Source of the DNA: Sphingobacteriales bacterium 50-39
GTDB lineage: Bacteria; Bacteroidota; Bacteroidia; Chitinophagales; Chitinophagaceae
NCBI GenBank assembly: GCA_001898505.1
Contig: MKTZ01000016.1
Coordinates: 426,387 to 490,386 of the forward strand
Reading direction: 5' to 3'
DNA length: 64,000 bases
Positions 33,911-42,220 of the stretch are shown here, piece by piece. Under the pieces are notes generated by a model. It worked only from the letters and a program-made list of their open reading frames with translations, did no database searches and was not told where the DNA came from. Every line of letters starts with the position of its first letter. Position 1 is the first letter of the stretch. The translations under genes were made by a program, and so were the position numbers.

Positions 33911-34417
33911 TCAAGAACGACTGGCCTTTTCCAATGTCCATTCAGGGCGCACATAATGACAGGTATAGCCGTAGGGGTGTTTTTGCAAGTAATCCTGGTG
34001 TTCCTCTTCTGCATTCCAAAAGTCCCCCGCAGGCACGACTTCCGTGACAATCGGGCCGGGCCATACACCCGATGCCGTCATTTCTGCGATCAGCGTCCGG
34101 GCGGTCTCTTTCTGTCCTTCGTTCAGATAAAAAATTGCCGAGCGATAAGATGCTCCAATGTCATTGCCTTGCCTGTTGCGTGTGGTCGGGTCATGTATCT
34201 GAAAAAAGAATTCCAACAATTGACGATAGGAAAGCCTATCCGCATCGAACCCGATCTCGATACCCTCTGCGTGTGTCCCGTGATTCCGATACGTCGCATT
34301 GGGAACATCTCCACCTGTGTACCCTACCACGGTAGAAATAACACCAGGTACATTGCGTATAAGCTCTTCGACGCCCCAAAAACAGCCTCCGGCTAAAATT
34401 GCTTTTTCGACCTTCAT
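33911..34417 (-). CDS. msrA: Peptide methionine sulfoxide reductase MsrA
   Basis: 168 aa from the ATG at 34417; the longer frame to 34474 adds a non-conserved leader. It begins [18 protein letters not shown] with the catalytic Cys in GGCFWG, followed by [40 protein letters not shown] and the C-terminal [15 protein letters not shown]. It reduces the S-epimer of methionine sulfoxide using thioredoxin. Normal length, single-domain form without MsrB. It lies 43 bp downstream of the glycosyltransferase on the same strand. Confidence 0.98.
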   Translation of the reverse strand: MKVEKAILAGGCFWGVEELIRNVPGVISTVVGYTGGDVPNATYRNHGTHAEGIEIGFDADRLSYRQLLEFFFQIHDPTTRNRQGNDIGASYRSAIFYLNEGQKETARTLIAEMTASGVWPGPIVTEVVPAGDFWNAEEEHQDYLQKHPYGYTCHYVRPEWTLEKASRS

Positions 34418-34460
34418 ACAATTATTTTTTACTGATCTACAAACAAAAGCCATCCCGGTT

Positions 34461-35729
34461 TTATTTGCTGCCAAATTTGACAGTACTCCAGGACAAGAAG
34501 GCAGTTTCGATCAGCTCGACCGCCCTCCCTACCCCATCTTCCGCCTTAATGCGCGCTGCTACAGCCTTGCAGTTTGCCACTATCAACGGGTCTTGCACGG
34601 TCTGAACGGCTTGCAACAGGCTGTCGGATGAAAGTTTTTTAAAAGGTAGGTGACAGCCCAGCCCTTTCTCCCCGATCATCACCCCATTGACAGGCTGGTC
34701 GGCCAGCACAGACACCACTATAATGGGCGTACCGCTACGCATGGCCGCTGCAATGGTCCCGATGCCGCCGTGTATTACCACCGCACAGCAGCGGGGCATC
34801 AGCCAGTCGTGGTCGATATACTTTGTTACAAACAGGTTGGGGTGTGCGGGGAGCTCATGCAGTATGGACCAGCCGGCGCCCAGTACTACCCTTTTTTTGG
34901 TGAGGAGCCCTTCCAATGCCTGGTATAGCCGGGACTGATTGGGTATAGGGATGCTACCGAAGCCGATATATACGGGTTTGTCGCCTTTTGCCAGCCAGTC
35001 CTCCAGCCCTTCGGGGAGCTCCTTTTGCTTCTGTCGTGCCGATGGAGGAAGATAGAAAAAGCCAGTGATATGCGCATTGGACGGCCAGTCCCCCGGCTGT
35101 GGGATGAGCTGCGGGCTCAGTGCGGTGATGGCCAGCATGCCACTGTGAAGGGCGGCTTTCATCACATTGGCAGGTGGCAGACCTATCTCATTTCTGAACT
35201 TATCGATCTGTTTGCGGATCATGATGTATCCCAGCCCCAGCAGCCGGTACGACAGCTTGTTGAACCAGGGATGCCCTTTTGTCCCGACAGCCTGGAAAGG
35301 GAACTCCCTCGTCGGTATGGGCGGCAGGCTCAAGAAGACGGCCGCGCATTTCTTATGATATTTCTCTGCTATGGAATAGACCACGGGGAGTGGCAGGACG
35401 CTTGTGATCAAAAAATCAAAATGTTGGCATGCTTCCAGTATGTCCCGATTGGACTGGTCGGCCGACTGGGCGGTCGCCTTTTGCAGATGATAAAAAAATT
35501 TAAATACACTGCCCCCTTCCAGGAGTTTCAATGCGCCAGGTGAATTGATGATCTGTTCGCTGTTGCCGGTGACGGGCATAAATCGGACTCCAAAACCTTC
35601 TGCAAAGTCCCTGAAATTTTCAGATGCTACAAGGGTGACATCATGGCCCTTTTCCATCATAGCCAGCGCCAGGGCAACAAAAGGCTGAACATCTCCCCGG
35701 GAGCCTGTAGTGATAATTCCATATGTCAT
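34461..35729 (-). CDS. UDP-glycosyltransferase, MGT/sterol-glucosyltransferase-like (GT1/GT28 type)
   Basis: 422 aa from the ATG at 35729. The N-terminus [21 protein letters not shown] is the acceptor-domain signature of GT-B enzymes related to sterol and macrolide glucosyltransferases (TxGSRGDxxP). The C-terminal nucleotide-sugar domain has VYIGFGSIP, the switch to [22 protein letters not shown] and [11 protein letters not shown], the donor-binding motif with the conserved His-Gly-Gly. No transmembrane helix. Substrate unknown: a lipid, carotenoid or small polyketide acceptor are the usual options. No biosynthetic partner gene is adjacent. Confidence 0.93.
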   Translation of the reverse strand: MTYGIITTGSRGDVQPFVALALAMMEKGHDVTLVASENFRDFAEGFGVRFMPVTGNSEQIINSPGALKLLEGGSVFKFFYHLQKATAQSADQSNRDILEACQHFDFLITSVLPLPVVYSIAEKYHKKCAAVFLSLPPIPTREFPFQAVGTKGHPWFNKLSYRLLGLGYIMIRKQIDKFRNEIGLPPANVMKAALHSGMLAITALSPQLIPQPGDWPSNAHITGFFYLPPSARQKQKELPEGLEDWLAKGDKPVYIGFGSIPIPNQSRLYQALEGLLTKKRVVLGAGWSILHELPAHPNLFVTKYIDHDWLMPRCCAVVIHGGIGTIAAAMRSGTPIIVVSVLADQPVNGVMIGEKGLGCHLPFKKLSSDSLLQAVQTVQDPLIVANCKAVAARIKAEDGVGRAVELIETAFLSWSTVKFGSK

Positions 35730-35765
35730 GGATAGCAAAGTAACTGCAAAAGAGCAGGCAAACCA

Positions 35766-36218
35766 TCACCTCTTCATCCTAAAAATATACTCCAGGAACC
35801 CCGGTGTTACTCCGTTGTACAAGGTGGGGTGCTGATGGCTGAATTCAAACGATGTATTTGTCAGGGAGAGTATCTTACATTCTTCGGGCTGTGAGGGTAA
35901 ATTCTTATTGACCAGCGTAAAGCCCGTGTCGTCTTTTAGTGAGTAGGTGCCGCTCTCACCGGCGGGGCTGAGGTCCGGGGTCAGATTCTCCAGCCAGGTG
36001 AGATCATTGTTGAACTGAAAATAATAATAGTTGGGCTCTGTATAGACGGCGCTGTCGTTCATTAGCTTGCCGGTGGAATCATGTGGAATGACGGTGACGG
36101 AGAGGATCGTCCATTTGCCGGTGATCTTATTGCCTCCCGGAGAAGGCATATTCCCCTGGTTCTTGTTACATGCCGCAAATGCTGTAGCAAATGCAAAAAA
36201 TATGAATATGTTTTTCAT
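35766..36218 (-). CDS. Lipoprotein, lipocalin-like, unknown function
   Basis: 150 aa from the ATG at 36218. The signal peptide ends in the lipobox ATAFAACNKN with Cys 16 as the lipidated residue. The mature part contains KITGKWTILSVTV, a strand that opens many Bacteroidota lipocalin-like/DUF5004-type lipoproteins, then GTYSLKDDTGFTL and a C-terminal strand ending FLEYIFRMKR. Expected on the outer or inner membrane facing the periplasm. Starts 58 bp after the end of the methyltransferase gene on the same strand. Confidence 0.8.
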   Translation of the reverse strand: MKNIFIFFAFATAFAACNKNQGNMPSPGGNKITGKWTILSVTVIPHDSTGKLMNDSAVYTEPNYYYFQFNNDLTWLENLTPDLSPAGESGTYSLKDDTGFTLVNKNLPSQPEECKILSLTNTSFEFSHQHPTLYNGVTPGFLEYIFRMKR

Positions 36219-36276
36219 GGTGAGTTTGATGGAAAGTGTAGAACGGCATTTTTCCTCCGGCCGTTGCCTGGCTACT

Positions 36277-37074
36277 TCAAAACCGGTAATACAATACCCG
36301 CAGCATATTCCTAAATTTTGGCGCCAATGCCAGGGCCCCAAATAAAGCGCGCCGACCGAAAGGAAGCCCGTACGTGCTCGAAAAAGAAAACGGGGAAAAT
36401 GCCTCGATCCTTTGCATACCGAGGTTCAGCCGATCGACCTCAGAAAGACTATCCACCGCCCATTTATGAACGGCATTGAAATCTTCTTTTAGCCTGGACG
36501 CACCGGCCCTGATAGCAAAAGCGCTCATCACATCGAACACGATACAGCCATGCAGAAAATGCTCGGTCAGCCGGTGAAATAATGCTTTTACGGCGCCCTC
36601 CTCGAGATATTCGAATAACCCTTCCGCAATGATCATAACAGGCCGGTGCCGGGGCAGATCGTTGATCCAGTCCGGCGCTGTCACCGAAGAAGCAAGCATA
36701 TGATACCCCGGCTGGATGGAATAGAACTCCTTACGCAGTTCGATCACTTCCGGGTAGTCCAGGTCGTACCAATCGACGGAAGGCGCAGGCTGTATGCGTA
36801 CATATCTTGTATCCAGCCCACAACCCAGGTTCAGGACGACGGCATTGTCATTTTTACGAAGGAACTCCGTTGTCCATCTATCGAGCTGTCTGGCACGGAC
36901 CACGATGATCTCATGACCATACCCCTTGTATTTGGAAGGGTCTATGTCGAGGCTTCTGAGTATATTATCCGCCGCCCGGTCATGCAGGATGGAATGGCCG
37001 GATCGATAGTCCAGCGCTTTGGCATAGAGCGTTATGAATAGCGTAGATTTTTCTTCTGTCAGATGGATCTGCAT
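36277..37074 (-). CDS. SAM-dependent methyltransferase, LCMT/TcmP-like
   Basis: 265 aa. Rossmann-fold methyltransferase with VVLNLGCGLDTRYVR (SAM-binding motif I in the form seen in leucine carboxyl methyltransferase and polyketide O-methyltransferase TcmP families), the acidic end of strand 2 in WYDLDYPEVIELR, and IIAEGLFEYLEE, the typical post-motif. The start MQIHLTEEKSTLF resembles relatives that begin with a short amphipathic leader. Substrate unknown. Divergent from the transaldolase-family gene, 84 bp apart. Confidence 0.92.
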   Translation of the reverse strand: MQIHLTEEKSTLFITLYAKALDYRSGHSILHDRAADNILRSLDIDPSKYKGYGHEIIVVRARQLDRWTTEFLRKNDNAVVLNLGCGLDTRYVRIQPAPSVDWYDLDYPEVIELRKEFYSIQPGYHMLASSVTAPDWINDLPRHRPVMIIAEGLFEYLEEGAVKALFHRLTEHFLHGCIVFDVMSAFAIRAGASRLKEDFNAVHKWAVDSLSEVDRLNLGMQRIEAFSPFSFSSTYGLPFGRRALFGALALAPKFRNMLRVLYYRF

Positions 37075-37158
37075 ATTTTAAAAGCTGCTATGCAAAATCC
37101 GGACCCTTACCCCAACTCCCAGGGAACAGTTTTTGAAGCACTGCCTTAAACTACATGA

Positions 37159-37812
37159 ATGAAACTCTTTATCGACACGGCCAACCTCGACGAAATAAAA
37201 GAGGTGAATGAGATGGGGCTGTTGAATGGCGTAACCACCAACCCCACCCTCATGGCCAAGGTAGGCGTAAAAGGTGAAAAGGCAGTTGTGGGGCATTACA
37301 GAAAGATCTGCGAAATGGTAGACGGTGACATCAGCGCGGAAGTCACCACGGTGGATTTTCAGAGCATGATCGAAGAAGGCCAGAAACTGGCGGCCATCCA
37401 TCCCAATATCGTAGTGAAGATCCCCATGATAAAGGACGGTGTAAAGGCCATCAAATGGCTCACGGACAAAGGGATAAGGGTCAATACCACCCTTGTGTTC
37501 TCGGCCGGTCAGGCGATCCTGGCGGCCAAGGCGGGCGCGGTCTATGTTTCTCCCTTTATAGGCCGGATCGATGACACGGGATGGGATGGGCTCGAGCTCA
37601 TCTCGCAAATAGCCAATATCTATTCCGTTCAACATTACACCACCCAGATACTGGCGGCCTCCATCCGGAATTCCAACCATATTATCCAATGCGCAGGATT
37701 GGGCGCTCATGTATGCACCTGTCCTCTCGAAGCAATATTAGGGCTTCTGAAACACCCATTGACCGACATCGGCCTGGCGAAGTTTATGGAAGATGCAAAA
37801 AAGTCCAAATAA
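37159..37812 (+). CDS. Transaldolase / fructose-6-phosphate aldolase family enzyme
   Basis: 217 aa, the short TalC/MipB/FSA form. Landmarks: MKLFIDTANLDEIKE, GVTTNPTLMAK, VVKIPMIKDGVKAI with the Schiff-base Lys in the KIPM strand, NTTLVFSAGQA, and VSPFIGRIDD. Catalyses transfer or aldol cleavage of dihydroxyacetone units in sugar phosphate metabolism (pentose phosphate pathway or fructose 6-phosphate cleavage). The subfamily (true transaldolase or FSA) depends on active-site residues I cannot assign with certainty. Standalone, with its own upstream gap of 84 bp. Confidence 0.95.
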   Translation: MKLFIDTANLDEIKEVNEMGLLNGVTTNPTLMAKVGVKGEKAVVGHYRKICEMVDGDISAEVTTVDFQSMIEEGQKLAAIHPNIVVKIPMIKDGVKAIKWLTDKGIRVNTTLVFSAGQAILAAKAGAVYVSPFIGRIDDTGWDGLELISQIANIYSVQHYTTQILAASIRNSNHIIQCAGLGAHVCTCPLEAILGLLKHPLTDIGLAKFMEDAKKSK

Positions 37813-37889
37813 AACAATCCTCGCGGAAGTTGACCCAATTCTCCTAACTTGGGGGCCGAAATCTTTACGGAACCTCAAATTTTTAAGAA

Positions 37890-38606
37890 ATGAAAAGAAC
37901 GCTGCTCTTTACAGCGATGGTCCTGGCAGGTTTTATCGGTAGGACGCAACAGCCCAATACCCTGACCAAAAAAGAAAGGAAAGAAGGATGGAAACTACTG
38001 TTCGACGGTCATACGACAAAAGGGTGGCATACCTATCTGCGGGATACGGTCGGCGCCAAATGGCAGGTACAGAATGACGCGCTGATATTCGACCCTTCCC
38101 AGCCTGCCGCCGGAGGTGGGGACATCGTGACAAATGACAGCTACGAGAATTATGAGCTTCGCCTGGAATGGAAGATCTCCAAAGGGGGCAACAGCGGGAT
38201 CATCTTTGACGTGCAAGAAGATCCCAAATACGGCGCAACCTATCTTACGGGTCCTGAAATGCAGGTTTTGGATAATATCGATGCCTCTGATAATAAGAAG
38301 CAAAACCATTTAGCAGGGTGCCTCTATGACATGGCGGGCGACTCCACCGTCTCCAAGCCAAAACCCGTCGGCGAATGGAACGAGGTGAGGCTGATCCAGA
38401 ACAAAGGGCATCTTAGTTTCTGGCTCAATGGGATAAAGACCTACGACGGACAGATAGGCAGCGACGAGTGGAATAATATGGTCGCCAACAGCAAGTTCAA
38501 GAACAAATCCTTTAGCGACTTTGCCAAGGTCGCCAAAGGTAAGATAGCTCTTCAGCAGCATCCCGGGTCCAGCCAGTGGAGGAATATAAAGATACTCCTG
38601 CTGTGA
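37890..38606 (+). CDS. DUF1080 / 3-keto-disaccharide hydrolase-type secreted protein
   Basis: 238 aa. Signal peptide (MKRTLLFTAMVLAGFIGRTQ), then a single concanavalin-like domain: EGWKLLFDGHTTKGWH, WQVQNDALIFDP, NYELRLEWKISKGGNSGIIFDV, GPEMQVLDN, WNEVRLIQNKGHLSFWLNG, and the final GKIALQQHPGSSQWRNIKI. This is the DUF1080 fold, called 3-keto-disaccharide hydrolase in recent annotation and abundant in Bacteroidota that degrade plant material. Periplasmic or surface location. Its stop codon overlaps the start of the M20 peptidase gene (TGATG), so the two are translationally coupled. Confidence 0.93.
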   Translation: MKRTLLFTAMVLAGFIGRTQQPNTLTKKERKEGWKLLFDGHTTKGWHTYLRDTVGAKWQVQNDALIFDPSQPAAGGGDIVTNDSYENYELRLEWKISKGGNSGIIFDVQEDPKYGATYLTGPEMQVLDNIDASDNKKQNHLAGCLYDMAGDSTVSKPKPVGEWNEVRLIQNKGHLSFWLNGIKTYDGQIGSDEWNNMVANSKFKNKSFSDFAKVAKGKIALQQHPGSSQWRNIKILLL

Positions 38607-40132
38607 TGCGCCCCGCCCTTGTTATTCTATGTCTTGGCATAGCATTGCCCGCCTTTTGTCAAAATCCCGGGATCCTCCGTGTAAGGAACTGGCGGCAACA
38701 GCAGGAGCAACCTATCATCAGGGAGTTCGTATCTTTTTTATCCATCCCCAATATAGCCGCGGACAGCGTCAACATTCAAAAGAATGCCGCCTTTATCGTT
38801 CAGATGATGCGGGACAGGAACATCGGAAATATCCAATTGCTGAAGGGGAAGAACGGGTATCCGCCCGCTGTATATGGAGAGATAATTGTGCCCGGCGCCA
38901 CCCGGACCATCGGCTTTTATGCGCACTATGACGGGCAGCCTGTCAACCCTGCTCAATGGGCGGCAGGACTTTCGCCCTTCGTCCCTGTTCTCTACGACAG
39001 ATCGCTGCTGGATCATGGCAAGCCTATTCCTTTTCCTGCGTCCGGACCTTATGACCCCGAATGGAGGATCTATGGTCGCGCCGCCTCGGATGACAAGGCG
39101 GGGGTAATATCCATTCTTAACGCGTATCAAGCGCTCATGGTCAATGGTATAAAACCTGGCTCCAATATTAAATTCCTGTTTGAAGGGGAGGAAGAGGCCG
39201 GGTCGGTGCATCTGGGTGATATATTCGAGGCGAATGCCAGTCTCCTGCACACCGACTGCTGGATCATTTGTGATGGGCCTGTCCATCAATCCGGAAGAAA
39301 ACAGATTGTTTTGGGTGTGAGAGGCGACACACATATCGACCTGACCGTTTACGGACCTAAGCGACCTCTTCATAGCGGTCACTACGGCAACTGGGCCAAC
39401 AACCCAGCCATGATGCTGGTAAAGTTGCTGGCCTCGATGAAAGATGATTCGGGGCGGGTGACGATCAAGGGTTTTTATGACGATGTACAACCATTGTCCG
39501 CCATGGAGAGCAAGGCCTTGCATGAAGTGCCGGACGTGGACGAACAGATGAAAAAAGAGCTGGGTTTTGTCGAAACGGAGATCAAAGGTTTATCCCTCTC
39601 CGAGGCCATCAATCTTCCCTCGCTGAATATAAACGGTATGTATAGCGGCAATGTAGGCAGCCAGGCTTCCAACCAAATACCGACATTTGCCGAGGCCGTG
39701 CTGGACCTCCGGCTGGTGCTTGGTAATGACTGGCAGCGTCAGCAACAAAAGGTCATCGATCACATCCGGGCAAAAGGCTATACCGTGCTCGATCATGACC
39801 CGACAGATGCCGAGCGGCTGCAATATAGCCGGATCGCAAAGGTGACCATTCCGGGCGGCTCCTATAATGCACAGCGAACCCCGATGGACCTTCCTGTCAT
39901 TCAAAAAATAAGGAAAGCCGTACAGGGTACTATATCCGAGCCCCTGGTGCTACAGCCGACATTGGGAGGTTCTCTTCCTTTGTACCTGTTTGAGAAATAT
40001 CTGCAAGCCCCTACCGTCACGGTACCGGTGGCCAACCATGACAATAATCAGCACGCGGAGAACGAGAATATCCGGCTGTTCAATCTTTGGGCAGGCATCG
40101 AATCCATGGCATCCATCATGATCATGGAATGA
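38606..40132 (+). CDS. Secreted M20-family metallopeptidase
   Basis: 508 aa from the ATG at 38606 (overlap TGATG with the preceding stop). Signal peptide (ALVILCLGIALPAFCQ). Zinc-site landmarks of M20 dipeptidases: FYAHYDGQPV (first metal His), YGRAASDDKAG (bridging Asp), FEGEEEAGS (catalytic and metal Glu), then RGDTHIDLTVYGPKRPLHSGHYG in the dimerisation domain and a closing NHDNNQHAENENIRL with the last His ligand. Probably a periplasmic carboxypeptidase or dipeptidase. Coupling with the DUF1080 gene is unusual in function and may reflect only a compact operon. Confidence 0.95.
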   Translation: MRPALVILCLGIALPAFCQNPGILRVRNWRQQQEQPIIREFVSFLSIPNIAADSVNIQKNAAFIVQMMRDRNIGNIQLLKGKNGYPPAVYGEIIVPGATRTIGFYAHYDGQPVNPAQWAAGLSPFVPVLYDRSLLDHGKPIPFPASGPYDPEWRIYGRAASDDKAGVISILNAYQALMVNGIKPGSNIKFLFEGEEEAGSVHLGDIFEANASLLHTDCWIICDGPVHQSGRKQIVLGVRGDTHIDLTVYGPKRPLHSGHYGNWANNPAMMLVKLLASMKDDSGRVTIKGFYDDVQPLSAMESKALHEVPDVDEQMKKELGFVETEIKGLSLSEAINLPSLNINGMYSGNVGSQASNQIPTFAEAVLDLRLVLGNDWQRQQQKVIDHIRAKGYTVLDHDPTDAERLQYSRIAKVTIPGGSYNAQRTPMDLPVIQKIRKAVQGTISEPLVLQPTLGGSLPLYLFEKYLQAPTVTVPVANHDNNQHAENENIRLFNLWAGIESMASIMIME

Positions 40133-40135
40133 TCG

Positions 40136-41215
40136 TCACCAATCGATGTGTTTGTCGATAAAGCTGGTCAGGGTGTCCGCCAGTACTTTTTGCTCAGCGA
40201 TATTGGGATGTCCGGGGGTCCCTTTGAACGGCACGATCAGGGTATATATATTTTTATCGCCCAGTAAGCCGACGGCCTTTTGTATATAGCCCGGCCATGG
40301 AGCGCCGGCCTTGCTGGCATCCATATTTCCCAGCATACAGATAATGGACGCCCGGGGATATTTTTCCCGCACCCCCTGTACAAATTTTCTATAGGCCCGG
40401 ACGATGGTGTTTGTGTCCGGAGCGGTCTTTCCAAATCGGGCCTTGAACTGTTCATGGTCGGGCATGTTGGTCAGCCAGGCGTCATTCTGAAATAAATTGA
40501 TCACGACCACATCGGGTGTCCATTGCGTAAAATCCCATTTGGACAGCGAGTCGGTGGCATCGGCCCTGTCCCACATTTCCGGCATTATCAGCGGGAACCA
40601 GCTGATCAATATCCCGATACCGCTCTTCGTGACACAATGGTAGTCCGCGTTGAAATGCCGGGCGGTAATGGACGCATAGGCCACGTAGGCATTCTCGTAT
40701 GGGGCGGTCCCCCTATCCTTTCCGGAACTGTCCTCTACGGCATAGCCGCAGGTAATGGAGTTGCCGTAAAACTCGATCTTTCTTGTCGGGGCAGGCGGAG
40801 CAGGTAACAGTGTCGTATGTGCGTCGGGCAATAGTCCATAAAGCCAGGTCTTGCCCATGGCCCATTCAGTCCGTCGGAAAAGCTCCAGGCTGTGCACACC
40901 GGGGGGCAATCCGGAGGCAAGGGTATACAGTCTTTTGTCCTTGTCCGGATGCAGGATCATCGTCAGCTTGCCATCTACAACGATGTTATAGTAATTATCT
41001 CCTCGTTCGTCCCTCAAAAGGGCCTGGATACCCGTGCCGTCGAACGAGATAGTGACGGTGGTTGCGGTCCAGGACAGCTCGGCGGAGTTGTCCCTCGTAA
41101 CGATCCTTCCCATATAATGGATACGAGGGTCGGAAAAGCTGATCACATTGTCCTGGGCATGACAGGCGCATGCGCAGAAGAGCCATAGTAAAAGGAAAAG
41201 ATAATTTTTTTTCAT
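40136..41215 (-). CDS. Secreted SGNH esterase, CE2-like
   Basis: 359 aa. Signal peptide ending ACACHAQ. An N-terminal beta-sandwich (about 20-130; ELSWTATTVTISFDGTGIQALL) precedes the SGNH hydrolase domain with EFYGNSITCGYAVED (block I Ser), the block II Gly in TKSGIGILI, VVINLFQNDAW (block III Asn) and the C-terminal GHPNIAEQ (block V His, with the catalytic Asp replaced by Asn-type spacing as in CE2 dyads). Two-domain order is that of CE2 acetyl-xylan or acetyl-glucomannan esterases. Converges on the M20 gene with only 3 bp between stops. Confidence 0.9.
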   Translation of the reverse strand: MKKNYLFLLLWLFCACACHAQDNVISFSDPRIHYMGRIVTRDNSAELSWTATTVTISFDGTGIQALLRDERGDNYYNIVVDGKLTMILHPDKDKRLYTLASGLPPGVHSLELFRRTEWAMGKTWLYGLLPDAHTTLLPAPPAPTRKIEFYGNSITCGYAVEDSSGKDRGTAPYENAYVAYASITARHFNADYHCVTKSGIGILISWFPLIMPEMWDRADATDSLSKWDFTQWTPDVVVINLFQNDAWLTNMPDHEQFKARFGKTAPDTNTIVRAYRKFVQGVREKYPRASIICMLGNMDASKAGAPWPGYIQKAVGLLGDKNIYTLIVPFKGTPGHPNIAEQKVLADTLTSFIDKHIDW

Positions 41216-41254
41216 GAGCTTGGTTGGCTGAAGTTAATCTACTATTTTGATATC

Positions 41255-42220
41255 ATGATAAATCTCAAAAATATAAAGCTGGATAACAGCCCTTCCAACT
41301 ATATCCCTTCTCCGGGGTTGCTGAATGCCCTCGAAGTGGCTTATGTGTTAAAAAGACCTTTATTGCTCACGGGGGAGCCGGGGACGGGGAAGACCCAGTT
41401 TGCATTCTGGGTGGCCGATCAGCTGTCCGGAGCGGAAGGTTTTTTCAACACCCCCTATATCTATAATACGAAGACGTCCAGCACGGCCCAGGACCTTTTT
41501 TACAGCTATGACGCCATCGCCCATTTCCGGGAGATCCATACGGACCAGCCGGGGGGCGGCGGCAAGACCACAGAGGACTTTATCCAGCTGAAAGCGCTGG
41601 GACTGGCCATTGCCAATGCCATTGGAAGGAACGACCTGCCCCTGAGCTCCCGTATCCTGGACAGGAGCAATGTGACCATGGAGAGAAAAGGCAGCGTAGT
41701 GCTCATCGACGAGATCGACAAGGCTCCGAGGGACTTCCCCAATGACCTTTTGAATGAGATAGAGAACTATGAGTTCGAGATCAAAGAGCTCAATACACGC
41801 ATAAAGGTCACGGACGAACAGCAAAAACAAAAGATCATTATCATACTTACCAGCAATTTCGAGAAGAATCTGCCCGATGCCTTTTTGAGAAGATGCATCT
41901 ACTACCACATCGACTTCCCCTCACGGGAAAGGCTGTTCGAGATCATCATCAAAAGGTTGGATATATCAGAAAACGACTACACCAATATCGAAAAAAGAGT
42001 GAATGATTTCTTTCAGCTGCACCACTATCCCAATATCATCAAAAAGCCTTCCACTTCGGAGTTCATCGACTGGATAAGGGTCCTGCAAAACGACAACCTG
42101 CTGCATCATGAATTTTTCGCGGAAGACAACAGGCTGTTAAAAAGCGATGCGTTGCCGAAATATTTACCCATATTGATAAAGAACAAGGACGATCTCAACA
42201 GGCTGCTTGCGCATCAATGA
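41255..42220 (+). CDS. MoxR-type AAA+ ATPase
   Basis: 321 aa. Walker A GEPGTGKT at 40-47, Walker B VLIDEIDKAP near 150, a sensor region IILTSNFEKNLPDAFLRRC with the arginine finger, and a C-terminal helical lid. MoxR ATPases act as chaperones on a partner carrying a von Willebrand A domain and help insert metals or mature complexes; others work in conflict systems. The stop overlaps the start of the next gene (ATGA), so the two proteins are made together. Only 39 bp separate it from the divergent CE2-like gene, so its promoter must be short. Confidence 0.95.
   Translation: MINLKNIKLDNSPSNYIPSPGLLNALEVAYVLKRPLLLTGEPGTGKTQFAFWVADQLSGAEGFFNTPYIYNTKTSSTAQDLFYSYDAIAHFREIHTDQPGGGGKTTEDFIQLKALGLAIANAIGRNDLPLSSRILDRSNVTMERKGSVVLIDEIDKAPRDFPNDLLNEIENYEFEIKELNTRIKVTDEQQKQKIIIILTSNFEKNLPDAFLRRCIYYHIDFPSRERLFEIIIKRLDISENDYTNIEKRVNDFFQLHHYPNIIKKPSTSEFIDWIRVLQNDNLLHHEFFAEDNRLLKSDALPKYLPILIKNKDDLNRLLAHQ

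Noticed and set aside
41230-41256. Possible TAnnTTTG promoter before the MoxR gene
   Set aside because: The sequence ctattttg fits only in part and there is no proper -33 element at the right distance.
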